DNA of 64,000 nucleotides from Gari tellinella (taxonomy: Eukaryota; Mollusca; Bivalvia; Cardiida; Psammobiidae), in the NCBI GenBank assembly GCA_922989275.2, contig OV277871.1, positions 65,431,848 through 65,495,847 on the forward strand. The letters run 5' to 3'. The first letter of the stretch is position 1. Each line of letters opens with the position of its first letter. A program made the position numbers and the translations under genes. The notes under the pieces were generated by a model. The model ran no database searches, was not told the origin of the DNA, and saw nothing but the letters and a program-made list of their open reading frames with translations. Shown one piece after another: positions 55,363 to 64,000 of the stretch.

Positions 55363-55630
55363 TGGGGCCTCCGTGGCCTAGTCACTGTGACTTACATTAC
55401 TAAGCTCCTCATCGCTGTGAGTTCGAATCCCAGTAGGGTCGTTCGGATTTTTCATGTGGGGAAGCCTTCCAGCTGGCTTGCGGAAGGTCGGTGGTTCTAC
55501 CCAGTTGCCGATTTGTGCCTGAACAGTACATAAAGGACTTTTGGGGTCTTCGTACACCTATAATTAGCTGGACGTCGCGATATGACTGAAATACTGTTGA
55601 AAGCGACGTAAAATCAAAACAAATCAAACC
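55363..55630 (+). repeat. tRNA-derived SINE
   Basis: tRNA-like head GGGGCCTCCGTGGCCTAGTC with B box GAGTTCGAATCCC. Then a conserved-looking core GGGGAAGCCTTCCAGCTGGC, GGTGGTTCTACCCAG and GTGCCTGAA, ending ATATGACTGAAATA.TGTTGAAAGCGACG with an A-rich tail AAATCAAAACAAATCAAA. I recognise the GCGACGT..AAA ending as typical of mollusc core SINEs (Meta-type is possible). A pol III transcript, no protein. Confidence 0.8.
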
Positions 55631-55662
55631 AGATACATTTGAGTTTGAAATACGGGTATAAT

Positions 55663-55935
55663 ATATGAGCAGTGCCATGGGAAAACATGTCTTATTGCAG
55701 TGCAAACAGTGTAGATCAAGGTCAGCCGCCGCGTCTCTGACGCGGCGACTTGCCTTTATCTACTATGTTTGATACCCAGAATCATCTAAAGCATAATATT
55801 TAGCAGTACATGTATTATCTACGGTTTTTAGCAGTGTAGACAAACTCAGATGCAGGGTCTGTGATAACGACGGTGCTTGGTTTGTACAATCTTGCAATAC
55901 AATACGGCTGGTTTTGTCCTGGCACTGCTCATATA
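55663..55935. mobile_element. Family D TIR element, copy 2
   Basis: ATGAGCAGTGCCATGGGAAA to TTTTGTCCTGGCACTGCTCAT. Hairpin GTAGATCAAGGTCAGCCGCC..GGCGACTTGCCTTTATCTAC. At 55801 it reads TAGCAGTACATGTATTATCT where copy 1 has TAGCAGTATTATCT: a clean 6-bp gain at TA. Confidence 0.78.
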
Positions 55936-55949
55936 AGTGTAAACAAGTG

Positions 55950-56079
55950 TCAATCAGCTTGCAACCTGATCAGACACCGAGTAAATCAGCATCTTATCTG
56001 GCTCTAAATTGGTTGCTTTGGGAATAATAATTTTAGCAAAAACGTGTTTAGTGGGGAAGAATAACGCCTTCTTCACTGT
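55950..56079 (-). mobile_element. M1 right-half, diverged
   Basis: CAATCAGCTTGCAACCTGATCAGACACCGAGTAAATCAGC, TTTAGCAAAAACGTGTTTAGTGGGGAAGAATAACG and TTCACTGTA. The left half is missing. Confidence 0.7.
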
Positions 56080-56284
56080 ATCTATATTGGCAATAAAAGA
56101 CTAAGATTAAACGAATAAACAGGTATTCATTCTTTGATACAATAAGATGATATTCTCAGCCAATTGGCAAACTTTGCAGTAACAAATGAATATCTGTTTA
56201 TCACATTAATGCCTAGATATTCTAACGATATATTTGGTTTCGTTGGGATGATTCGCTTAAAGTTATAGCTTCATTGTATTATTA

Positions 56285-56400
56285 AGAAATGAACTGAATA
56301 CCTTGGCGTTCAAGCTAAATAAACAACAGAAAATGATCGACAAGTTTATCATATAGCGAGATTCATGGTAAATTTGCCAATCATTTTCTGTCGTTCATTT
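56285..56400. repeat. Palindrome related to the 4123 element
   Basis: AAGAAATGAACTGAATACCTTGGCGTT and CAGAAAATGATCGACAAG..TGCCAATCATTTTCTG form the arms. The ends match the outer element at 4123-4512. Confidence 0.6.
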
Positions 56401-56789
56401 CTCTTATTTACATTATATTTGTTGTAATTTGTAATATTAAATGAACATTTTATAAGTATGCATGTATGTTAAATCCATATTAGAGGTTTTTTAAACGAAT
56501 AGTATGCACCTTGAAAGGAACATCCATAACTGCCTTAATAATGCAACGCAACACAAGGATTCGCGGAGAGCATCGGCTTAAGTATTCGCCTTATCGCATA
56601 ATGATAAAAAACGATTATTATTACATTGCGGACATTTTTGGGCAGAAATAGCCCATAAAGCAGATACATTCTGCTAGTTGAATTTCTTGTATATTTATGA
56701 AGAAATAGGAAATTCTTTGTTGATTGCAATTCACAGAATCTACACGAAGAAGAAACCACCACATTCATGAATAACGTAGTTAGGCCCTT
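56401..56789. other. Unassigned sequence
   Basis: No gene or repeat recognised. Confidence 0.5.
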
Positions 56790-57035
56790 ACACTATAGTT
56801 ACATGTACTCATATTAACGCCTATAATTTATTCAAACCCTGGAGAAAACAGTGCCAACTTATACAATCATGAATATGTATCATAAGAACTATTTTCAGTA
56901 TTCTAGCATATTGTAGCTAAAAGCAGGGTGAAAGTAAAGTAGAATTCACCTTAAGGCGCATTCTGCTTTATTTTCAATCTGCTTTAAGTGGTTATCTATC
57001 TTCAATACTATAAACAGGATGTGGAGTAAAGTGTT
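56790..57035 (-). mobile_element. P1 copy 5, eroded
   Basis: TTAACGCCTATAATTTATTC, TACAATCATGAATATG, hairpin 56917-56988 with several mismatches, TATCTTCAATACTATAAACAGG and GGAGTAAAG. TTAA ends not preserved. Confidence 0.65.
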
Positions 57036-57457
57036 CAGAGAAATAGAATGTATCCTTTGCGTGTCCTTCTTCCAAGGTACATGCGGGTAGTTCCTTCTAA
57101 AATAAAATGTACATCGGCCTAATTATCTAGAGTTTACTGAACAAATTGAAAATTGAGATACCAGTAGCTTTGTCGGTCTTCAAAATAACACGGCGGCTTA
57201 CGTTTAATTCCCAATACCCATGTATTCTAAAATTAGACAACTTAGACGCTTTCAGCTCTCAGTCTAAATATGTATGTTAAAAGGCACACTTTTGAAGACA
57301 ATTTTTCTGTTTGGTGTTAAGTCTTCTGATTAAGTTTTGATTAGAACTGAACATTTTCGCTTTAAATATTAATGCTAACAACTCCGAAGGGCCCCGACTA
57401 TTCTTCTCTGTGATTGCTGTAAGTCTCCCGTGACTTGGAACATCAGTGAGCAAAACA
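57036..57457. other. Unassigned sequence
   Basis: No gene or repeat recognised. Confidence 0.5.
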
Positions 57458-57459
57458 TA

Positions 57460-57705
57460 CAGTGGAGAATGTGTTATTCTTTTCCAATAAACGCGTTTAC
57501 GCTAAAACTATTATTTGCAGTGCAAACAGTTTGGAGCCAGATCAGACGCCGGGTAACCCGGCGTCTGATCAGGCTCCAAACTGTTTGCCACCAAGATAAA
57601 CAAAAATTATCAGAATTGTCCAAAAGTTGTTCTTTTCTACGTTTTAGTGCTTTGCGTTTGCGTACGTTTGCGTTTAAACGGGAAAGAATAACAGATTATC
57701 CACTG
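57460..57705 (+). mobile_element. M1 copy 24, full length
   Basis: TA flanks. TTATTCTTTTCC at left and GATTATCCACTG at right are single-base variants. Confidence 0.93.
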
Positions 57706-57970
57706 TAACACCCATTTAATGTTTTTAACTGCTGCAAAGTCCGCCGAATCTAAAACTCTCCCTAAACAAAAAAACATTCAGGATAAAGAAGGTTGTTCCC
57801 GATTACATGTATCTATTCTGTCGCTTGTTTATTCGATTATTCATAGACTAGCTTCAAGTTATGAATGTAACTAATTCATCCAGTGATGAAAATAGTTTCA
57901 CTATATAAGTGGAGTCGTGACAATGAGCCATAAGAAAAAACCACGTGTCCTAGTAGATGGTACATGTAGC

Positions 57971-58224
57971 TTAACCCATTACCACATTAATACGCCTTTA
58001 GACCTTCAATTTATTCCTTCACTGAAGGAAATTGTTCCATTTTATTATACAATCATGAATATGCACCAAAGGAGATTTTTCATATATTCTAGTAGATGTT
58101 GGCTTAAAACTATCTGAAAGTGAATCCGAAAGCGCCTTATTGCGCATTCTGATTTTTTGTTTCAACATCATTTAAGTTGTCATCTGTCTTGAATACTACA
58201 AACAGGCTATGGGGTAAAGGGTAA
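57971..58224 (-). mobile_element. P1 copy 6, decayed hairpin
   Basis: TTAACCCATTACCACATTAATACGCC to CTATGGGGTAAAGGGTAA. Hairpin (58103-58176) has many mismatches. TACATGTA lies just outside at 57961. Confidence 0.7.
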
Positions 58225-58276
58225 AAGCAAACTGGTATCACCTTTGTTTTTTCAAAAGTAGAAAATGGCTATGGGG

Positions 58277-58566
58277 TAATGGTTTATTATATACAGTGGA
58301 GAATCTGTTATTCTTTCTCGTTTAAACGCAAACGTACGCAAACCTACGCAAACGCAAAACACTAAAACGTAGAAAAGTATAACTTTTTGACAATTCTGAT
58401 AATTCATGTTTATCTTGGTGGCAAACAGTTTAGCGCCTGATCAGACGCCGGGTTACCCGGCGTCTGATCTGGCTCCAAACTGTTTGCACTGCAAATAATA
58501 GTTTAAGCGTAAACGCGTTTATTGGGAAAGAATAACAGATTCTCCACTGTAATGGTTTATTATATA
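58277..58566 (-). mobile_element. M1 copy 25 (58294-58549) with 17-bp flanking direct repeats
   Basis: Full M1 with an extra AAACCTACGC repeat unit in the left arm (hence 256 bp). TAATGGTTTATTATATA occurs on both sides (58277-58293, 58550-58566), identical and TA-bounded. Confidence 0.92.
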
Positions 58567-59376
58567 AGAAGAGAGTATTAGAGTGGCCATTTAGTGTACT
58601 TTGTACAGTGTATCTTGCCAGATTTAGAAAACACAGCTAAACATTCAAGTCTCGTGCGAACAGGACCCATTGCACTGGGTTTGCCATCTTACATGAATTC
58701 CCTAAGTGATGCTGAAATGATGTCGAGAATAATTATGCACATGCCATACTTCAACGCTTCCGTTTTGATCGGTTATTACTTCTGACATCTTATTGGCTAT
58801 TGGCGATTATTATGCAAATGAGGTCTGGTTGGCCGTCAGGACTAAGTTCCATGGTGTCATAAATGGCTTTAGGCTGTAAGGATGGTTTAACTCATTCCAT
58901 GTTGGGTATTTCTATTACGTCTGCAAAAATTATCGACTGCTTCTCTTCTAAAAATAGATTTTTCAAAAATTGATTTCAAAATAGGGTCAGAGTGTCAAAC
59001 AGTTTGGGACCTGATGAGGCGCCACGTAACGCGGCGTCTTATCAGGATCCAAACTGGCTGCAAAAGTCACATGGTTTCACTGATAGCTTGTTAAAAGTTA
59101 ATGAGTATATTTATCCTTGCCTGTCAATAACCTACACGAAGATTCAACGATCGCAGAAACAAGAGTTGTAGGTTAAAGAAATATCAAAGTAAAGCAGAAT
59201 GGTCTTACAGAATATTTGTAATTTTCTGTAAATATTGTTATAAGTTATTCCTGTCTTAAACACTGTGGACTAGCTGGTTTTTAGGAAGGTTGTGAAGACA
59301 AGGATTAACTAAGATGTCGGAAATGATTTTCGAAGGGGTGCAACTTTATACCGGAAATAATTGACAGAGGAGTATA
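58567..59376. other. Mostly unassigned; one P2-like hairpin
   Basis: Hairpin 58991-59055 (CAAACAGTTTGGGACCTGATGAGGCGCC..GGCGTCTTATCAGGATCCAAACTGG) within eroded TTAA-type sequence. No gene. Confidence 0.45.
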
Positions 59377-59612
59377 TCAGTTTGGAAGACGTTTTTCATT
59401 CCCGTTTAAACGCGAAATGAAACGCAATCGCATTGCACTAGAACCTTCTTTGACAATTCTGACTATCTATTTCAATCTGAATGACAAACAGTTTGGAGCC
59501 TGATCAGACGCCGGGTAACCCGGCGTCTGATCTGGCTTCAAAATGTTTAAACTGGAAATAACAGTTTTAACGTAAACACGTTTATTGGGAAGGAATAACG
59601 TATTCGCCACTG
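59377..59612 (-). mobile_element. M1 copy 26, diverged
   Basis: TCAGTTTGGAAGACGTTTTTC (degenerate end) to GTATTCGCCACTG then TA. ACGCAATCGCATTGCAC and CTATCTATTTCAATCTGAATGAC mark an older subtype shared with 28253 and 27715. Hairpin intact. Confidence 0.85.
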
Positions 59613-59805
59613 TATGATAAGTAATGAAATATGACTAAAAGGCTGGGATTAGTACGAAAAGTGTCTAGTGAGAAAAATAAGAAACTATAGAAGGAGGATT
59701 TGGAAACATTGTAGAACACCCCACCCATATATGGATACATGTATGCGGAATCCTGTTTTTATGCGCAGTCTAAAGCTTTAGCATATAGGCATACATGTAT
59801 GAAGT

Positions 59806-60233
59806 TTAATGGGAAAATACGTTATTTTTTCCCAATATTTGCGTTTTACTCGAACAAATACATGCAATTCAATTGCAAACTCTTTGAAGCCACTGAGATA
59901 AAATAAAATGTCAAAACATGTAATTACAGGTGATTGATTGGATAATTTAAAGTATTTGGTCAACTGGGGATGAATAGTCGACAAGTTAAATAAGTAGATC
60001 TATTTGTCATAATAGCAATGCAACTTTGTTTGAAAATATAGAAAATGATCTTAATTATTGCTTTTGGTAGAAAGGGTTAATATATTATTTTATTCAGAGA
60101 AAACATCCATATGGTGTTCATTTGTATACTAATTTACCCCTGAAAACTGATAACCTGACTTATGCGACTACCTGTCTTATGTGACCTTATTGTGTCTCTC
60201 CCCTTGAAGGTCACATAAGACAGGTTTGACTGT
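59806..60233. repeat. Degenerate M1 left end and ACCTGTCTTATG hairpin
   Basis: 59806-59895 shows GGGAAAATACGTTATTTTTTCCCAATA..TTGCGTTTTAC and GCAAACTCTTTGAAGCC, an M1-like half. 60149-60228 pairs ACCTGTCTTATGTGACCTT with AAGGTCACATAAGACAGGT, part of a different TIR element ending GACTGTA. Confidence 0.55.
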
Positions 60234-60262
60234 ATGTGTTATTTCTGCCTTATATTGCATTG

Positions 60263-60582
60263 TAGTTGCGTTTAGTTCCATTTAAACAAGAAAACAGTAC
60301 AGCTGAGAATCTGTTATTCTTTCCCGTTTAAACGCAAACGTACGCAAACGCAAAGCACTAAAACGTAGAAAAGAACAACTTTTGGACAATTCTGATACTT
60401 CTTGTTTATCTTGGTGGCAAACAGTTTGGAGCCTGATCAGACGCCGGGTTACCCGGCGTCTGATCTGGCTCCAAACTGTTTGCACTGCAAATAATAGTTT
60501 TAGCGTAAACGCGTTTATTGGGAAAGAATAACACATTCTCCATTGTGTTTGCGTTTAGTTCCATTTAAACAAGAAAACAGTA
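60263..60582 (-). mobile_element. M1 copy 27 (60300-60545) with 37-bp flanking direct repeats
   Basis: M1 ends CAGCTGAGAATC and CATTCTCCATTG. 60263-60299 and 60546-60582 are 37-bp direct repeats with two mismatches (one turns the right TA into TG). The repeat ends AAGAAAACAGTA. Confidence 0.92.
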
Positions 60583-60825
60583 TGTGTTTCCAACGCTTAT
60601 ATTGGTACGTGTATGCTGATTTTCCTTTTCCGTGAGACCATTTCTCTTTAGGAACCTAACTTATATTTACGAATAATAATAACTCGTTGATACATACATT
60701 CTATATAATAGTATTAATCAACGGGACATGTACTCGGGGTAAGGGTGATAAAGGATTAAACATGTTTAGCAAGTAGATTTATTTAGAGATATCAATAGTT
60801 AATGAAGGTTTAACTCTTATAGTGT
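60583..60825. other. Unassigned sequence
   Basis: Nothing recognised. Confidence 0.5.
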
Positions 60826-60827
60826 TA

Positions 60828-61161
60828 CAGTACTGGAACTTATTAAATTAAATTGATAATCGCAAGCGAATTGCCATCGAATTGCCATCGAATCGCCATC
60901 GAATCGAGCGCTTCAAAAAGCAAATCGTGTGCTTGAGTCGTTTCACGCGATTTTGCCGAAGCGGTTGTGACAAAAATGGAATCGAAAAACATTAACGAAG
61001 GCATATTTGCGAATATTGGTGAGATACACAATTCAGGCAAACTTAACGCGTTAATTGCGTTGGAAAATATTCACAAGCGAATTGCCATCGAATTGCAAGC
61101 GAATTACCATCGAATTGCAAGCGAATCGCAACAATTGTTAATTTAATAAGGTTCAGTATTG
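60828..61161. mobile_element. TA element CAGTACTG with 11-bp phased repeats
   Basis: TA-bounded (60826-60827, 61162-61163). Inverted ends CAGTACTGGAACTTATTAAA / the complement of CAATACTGAACCTTATTAAA. Just inside each end are arrays of an 11-bp unit CGAATTGCCAT: about four units at 60866-60909 and five at 61076-61131, where CCAT and CAAG variants alternate. The minus-strand frame across it is not a recognisable protein. Confidence 0.8.
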
Positions 61162-61209
61162 TAGTATTTTATTGACAAAAGAATGCTTCAAAATTGATTA
61201 GAATAATAA

Positions 61210-61420
61210 GGTTTGTGTTGTTTTTACCCGTTTGAACAAAACTAAATGGAACCGCAAAGCAATAACGTACAGAAAACTACATTTTTATTTTGTGATTTGA
61301 CAGAGTGGCAAACAGTTTGGTAACCCGGCGTCTGATCAGGCTCCAGACTATTTGCAATGGATATTTATATATATTTAAGCACATACACGTTTATTGGGGA
61401 AAATAACTTCTCCCCTGTAC
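61210..61420 (-). mobile_element. Degenerate M1
   Basis: ACCCGTTTGAACAAAAC, ACCGCAAAGCAATAACGTACAG, GTGGCAAACAGTTTGGTAACCCGGCGTCTGATCAGG (left arm deleted) and TTATTGGGGAAAATAACTTCTCCCCTGTA. Confidence 0.75.
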
Positions 61421-62017
61421 AATTCAAAGAAAAGAAATTCAATCTCCCGTATCAAAATAAAACAGATACTATCCAGCATCCCTAACATTGCTCTATTTCG
61501 AAGCAACAAAAACGTCTCTAAATTATTGGACAAATTACTGGATGATTCTTAAGCGAACAAATTAACTTTCCCCAATTATAGTGAATAGCCAACTTACGCG
61601 CGTGAAATTAATCTCCCAACAAGACCCAGTTCAGTAATTACCTTCAGAATTCCACGAAAAATACGGGAAAACATATCAATGTTCCCACCATTTTATTTCC
61701 GATGGAAAAATCGACATTAGTTTGAAATTGTTTACCATTTATCTTAAACTGAGTAGATCTTAATATAGCAAACAGCTTTGAACTTGATCAGACGCCGAGT
61801 TACTGTTTGAAATTGCTATAATTGCTCAGTACAAAACCGTTTCTTAAAAGGAAAAAAAATCGACCCCCCCCCCCCCCCCCACACAATAGAACAGATTTTT
61901 TTGTTTCGTTTAATCATGAAATGAGGAAACACAGTACATGGGATGAAACCACTGCCGGCAAATCGAATGAAATAATCGTAAACAACTCTTTTTATTGCCG
62001 GAGTAAATTAGAGGTCA
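61421..62017. other. Mostly unassigned
   Basis: Hairpin half GCAAACAGCTTTGAACTTGATCAGACGCCGAGTTACTG (61769-61806) and a poly-C run (61863-61880). No gene. Confidence 0.45.
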
Positions 62018-62019
62018 TA

Positions 62020-62271
62020 CAGCTGAGAATCTGTTACATGTATTCTTTCCCTTTTAAACGCAAACGTACGCAAACGCAAAGCACTAAAACGTAGAAAATA
62101 ACAACTTTTGGACAATTCTGATAATTCTTGTTTATCTTGGTAGCAAACAGTTTTGAGCCTGATCAGACGCCGGGTTACCCGGCGTCTGATCTGGCTCCAA
62201 ACTGTTTGCACTGCAAATAATAGTTTTAGCGTAAACGCGTTTATTGGGAAAGAATAACAGATTCTCCACTG
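62020..62271 (-). mobile_element. M1 copy 28 with internal CATGTA insertion
   Basis: CAGCTGAGAATC start, TA flanks. CTGTTATTCTTTCC of other copies reads CTGTTACATGTATTCTTTCC here (62031-62050): an exact CATGTA gain at the TA. Confidence 0.93.
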
Positions 62272-62419
62272 TAGCTTATAGCGTTTAGCAGGAGCACGCT
62301 ATAAAATCGTTTAACCCTTTTCGCCAATTGTTATCGGGTGCTTTGACCAATTACCCAATAAATGCGTCTTTTTACGCCTTATTTTTATTCAATCACTGTA
62401 GAAAAGGTATAAACGAACA

Positions 62420-62500
62420 TTTTCAAACGGTTGGTACATGTATCCAGATCAGACGACGTGTGGTTCGGCATCTTATTTAGATACCAACCGTTGAATATAT
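62420..62500. repeat. Hairpin with TACATGTA in one arm only
   Basis: Left arm CAAACGGTTGGTACATGTATCCAGAT, right arm (complement) CAACGGTTGGTATCTAAAT. The right arm keeps the plain TA, so CATGTA was gained in the left arm (62435-62442). Confidence 0.75.
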
Positions 62501-62685
62501 TTTATTCACGTTTCTTCTTTTAAAATACCATTTACGATTTTTTAGATATATATTTGGCAATTGCAGACGACAATTTTAAGCAGACGAGACGGTGAAAGGA
62601 ACACATGCTGCCAATCTGCATAAGGTATGCACATTTTTGATGCCACACATGCTTGTACGTGTACTAAATGTACTGATGTGGGATA

Positions 62686-62941
62686 CAGTGGAGAATCTGT
62701 TATTCTTTCCCGTTTAAACGCAAACGTACTCAAACGTACGCAAACGCAAAACACTAAAACGTAGAAAAGTACAACTTTTGGACAATTCTGATATTTCTTG
62801 TTTATCTTGGTGGCAAACAGTTTGGAGCCTGATCAGACGCCGGGTTACCCGGCGTCTGATCTGGCTCCAAACTGTTTGTATTGGAAATAATAGTTTTAGC
62901 GTAAACGCGTTTATTGGGAAAGAATAACAGATTCTCCACTG
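62686..62941 (-). mobile_element. M1 copy 29, with duplicated CAAACGTACG unit
   Basis: Full M1 with an extra CTCAAACGTACG in the left arm (256 bp), similar to but not the same as copy 25. TA flanks. Confidence 0.93.
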
Positions 62942-62994
62942 TACCTCTTTAATTCCTCCTCTACCATATTATAATAGTCTACATATAATCTAAA

Positions 62995-63125
62995 ATTGTC
63001 AAAGCAGAAAGCACCTTAAGGCCAATTCTGCTTCACTTTCAACCTGCTTAAAGATTCCATATGCTAGGATATAAAAAGTACTTCTTATGGCACACTCATA
63101 TTCACGACAGTATTATTTAGAACTT
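62995..63125 (+). repeat. Degenerate P1
   Basis: AAAGCAGAAAGCACCTTAAGGCCAATTCTGCTTCACTTTCAACCTGC hairpin, then GATATAAAAAGTACTTCTTATGG and ATATTCACGACAGTAT. Confidence 0.6.
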
Positions 63126-63141
63126 AAACATGTTTAAGAAT

Positions 63142-63447
63142 TAAACATGTTTGGTTGTGTTATGGGTACAGTGGATAATCTGTTATTCTTTCCCAATAAA
63201 CGCGTTTACGCTAAAACTATTATTTGCAGTGCAAACAGTTTGGAGCCAGATCAGAGGCCGGGTAACCCGGCGTCTGATCAGGCTCCAAACTGTTTGCCAC
63301 CAAGATAAACATGAAATATCAGAACTGTCCAAAAGTTGTTCTTTTCTACGTTTTAACGCTTTGCGTTTGCGTACGTTTGCGTTTAAACGGGAAAGAATAA
63401 CAGATTCTCCACTGTAAACATGTTTGGTTGTGTTATGGGTACATGTA
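63142..63447 (+). mobile_element. M1 copy 30 (63169-63414), 27-bp direct repeats and a TACATGTA scar
   Basis: M1 begins CAGTGGATAATC. 63142-63168 and 63415-63441 are identical 27-bp repeats (TAAACATG...TGGGTA). The right repeat runs straight into CATGTA, giving TACATGTA at 63440-63447: exactly where a second element would have sat, had it excised. Confidence 0.92.
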
Positions 63448-63635
63448 ATTCGAGGTAAAAACAAACGTCTTCTATCGACCATTAACCTGATTGTTGTACG
63501 CTAAGTTATTTGAACAATTAGCTTAAAATAGAGATAAAACCCCTGTCTTGTAACATTTAATTTAACAGAACCTAATTATAAAACATTGACATTTTCCCCC
63601 CGATTTCCGATCAGTATTTATGTTCAGCGGAAATA

Positions 63636-63881
63636 CAGTAGAGAAAGCGTTATCCTTTCCCAATAAACGCGTTTACGCTAAAACTATTATTTGCCGTGGA
63701 AACAGTTTGGAGCCAGATCAGACGCCGGGTAACCCGGCGTCTGATCAGGCTCCAAACTGTTTGCCACAAAGATAAACATAAAATATCAGAATTGTCCAAA
63801 AGTTGTTCTTTTCTACGGTTTAGTGCTTTGCGTTTGCGTACGTTTGCGTTTAAACGGGAAAGAATAACAGATTCTCCACTG
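63636..63881 (+). mobile_element. M1 copy 31, full length
   Basis: Begins CAGTAGAGAAAGCGTTATCC (two end changes), TA flanks, hairpin intact. Confidence 0.92.
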
Positions 63882-63897
63882 TACGTTGCTCACTTCT

Positions 63898-64000
63898 TTC
63901 CATTTCAACTTTTTTTTATTGTCTGCGTTAAACCTCTCACCGTCAAAATATTGTCTTCATTGATAATGTCGTCTGCAATAGTTTTCAAGTCAGCTTTAGG
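63898..64000. repeat. P2-like end fragment at window edge
   Basis: GTTAAACCTCTCACCGTCAAA and AATGTCGTCTGCAATAG resemble P2/M2 subterminal sequence. Cut by the window end. Confidence 0.4.

Noticed and set aside
55363..55440. tRNA gene at the SINE head
   Set aside because: The acceptor stem does not close, and a SINE core and A-rich tail follow directly.

Overview
The window looks like intergenic or intronic DNA from a large, repeat-rich animal genome. The best guess is a bivalve mollusc, possibly a dreissenid-type mussel. That guess is inference from three things: the tRNA-derived SINE, the LINE fragments, and the extreme density of small palindromic DNA transposons of a style I associate with bivalves. 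No database search backs it. I find no host protein-coding gene, no rRNA and no convincing functional tRNA. The longer open frames are almost all translations of one repeat.

The dominant feature is a miniature inverted-repeat element, here called M1. It is about 246 bp, with ends CAGTGGAGAA...TTCTCCACTG, a TA target duplication and a central hairpin. There are 31 recognisable copies (14 forward, 17 reverse) plus about eight degenerate ones, spread over the whole window. Other non-autonomous families are M2 (TA target, about 355 bp, ends CAGCGCTCCCTC), P1 and P2 (TTAA-bounded, about 253 and 243 bp, piggyBac-like), R1 (ends GGGGCCCGTTTCAT), D (ends ATGAGCC), and several single palindromic elements. 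Families with unrelated ends share closely related central hairpins of the form CAAACAGTTTGG...GACGCCG...CGGCGTC...CCAAACTGTTTG.

Layout. 1-5.1 kb: M1, M2 and P1 copies. 5,248-14,126: one 8.9-kb inserted element with inverted ends and an 8-bp target duplication, which splits an M1 copy. Nested inside it are a 3.6-kb element with a repeated CCAAAAGGGCTCA motif, a roughly 950-bp ACT-rich simple repeat and a dead LINE reverse-transcriptase fragment. 14-25 kb: M1/M2/P2 elements, including a locus with both a filled and an empty M1 site. 25-36 kb: palindromes, P2, R1, M2, a tandem array and a TRIM-like miniature LTR element. 36-52 kb: sparser, with M1, P1, R1 and a LINE fragment. 52-64 kb: D elements, a SINE and closely spaced M1 copies.

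Two observations stand out. First, six M1 copies are flanked by direct repeats of 17 to about 165 bp, each beginning and ending at a TA, far longer than the usual 2-bp duplication. Second, the 8-mer TACATGTA is strongly over-represented. In five places a paralogous or partner sequence shows plain TA where this window has TACATGTA, which is the footprint expected when a TA-targeting element ending in CA...TG excises in the Tc1 manner. Together they suggest past cut-and-paste activity with an unusual local duplication outcome.
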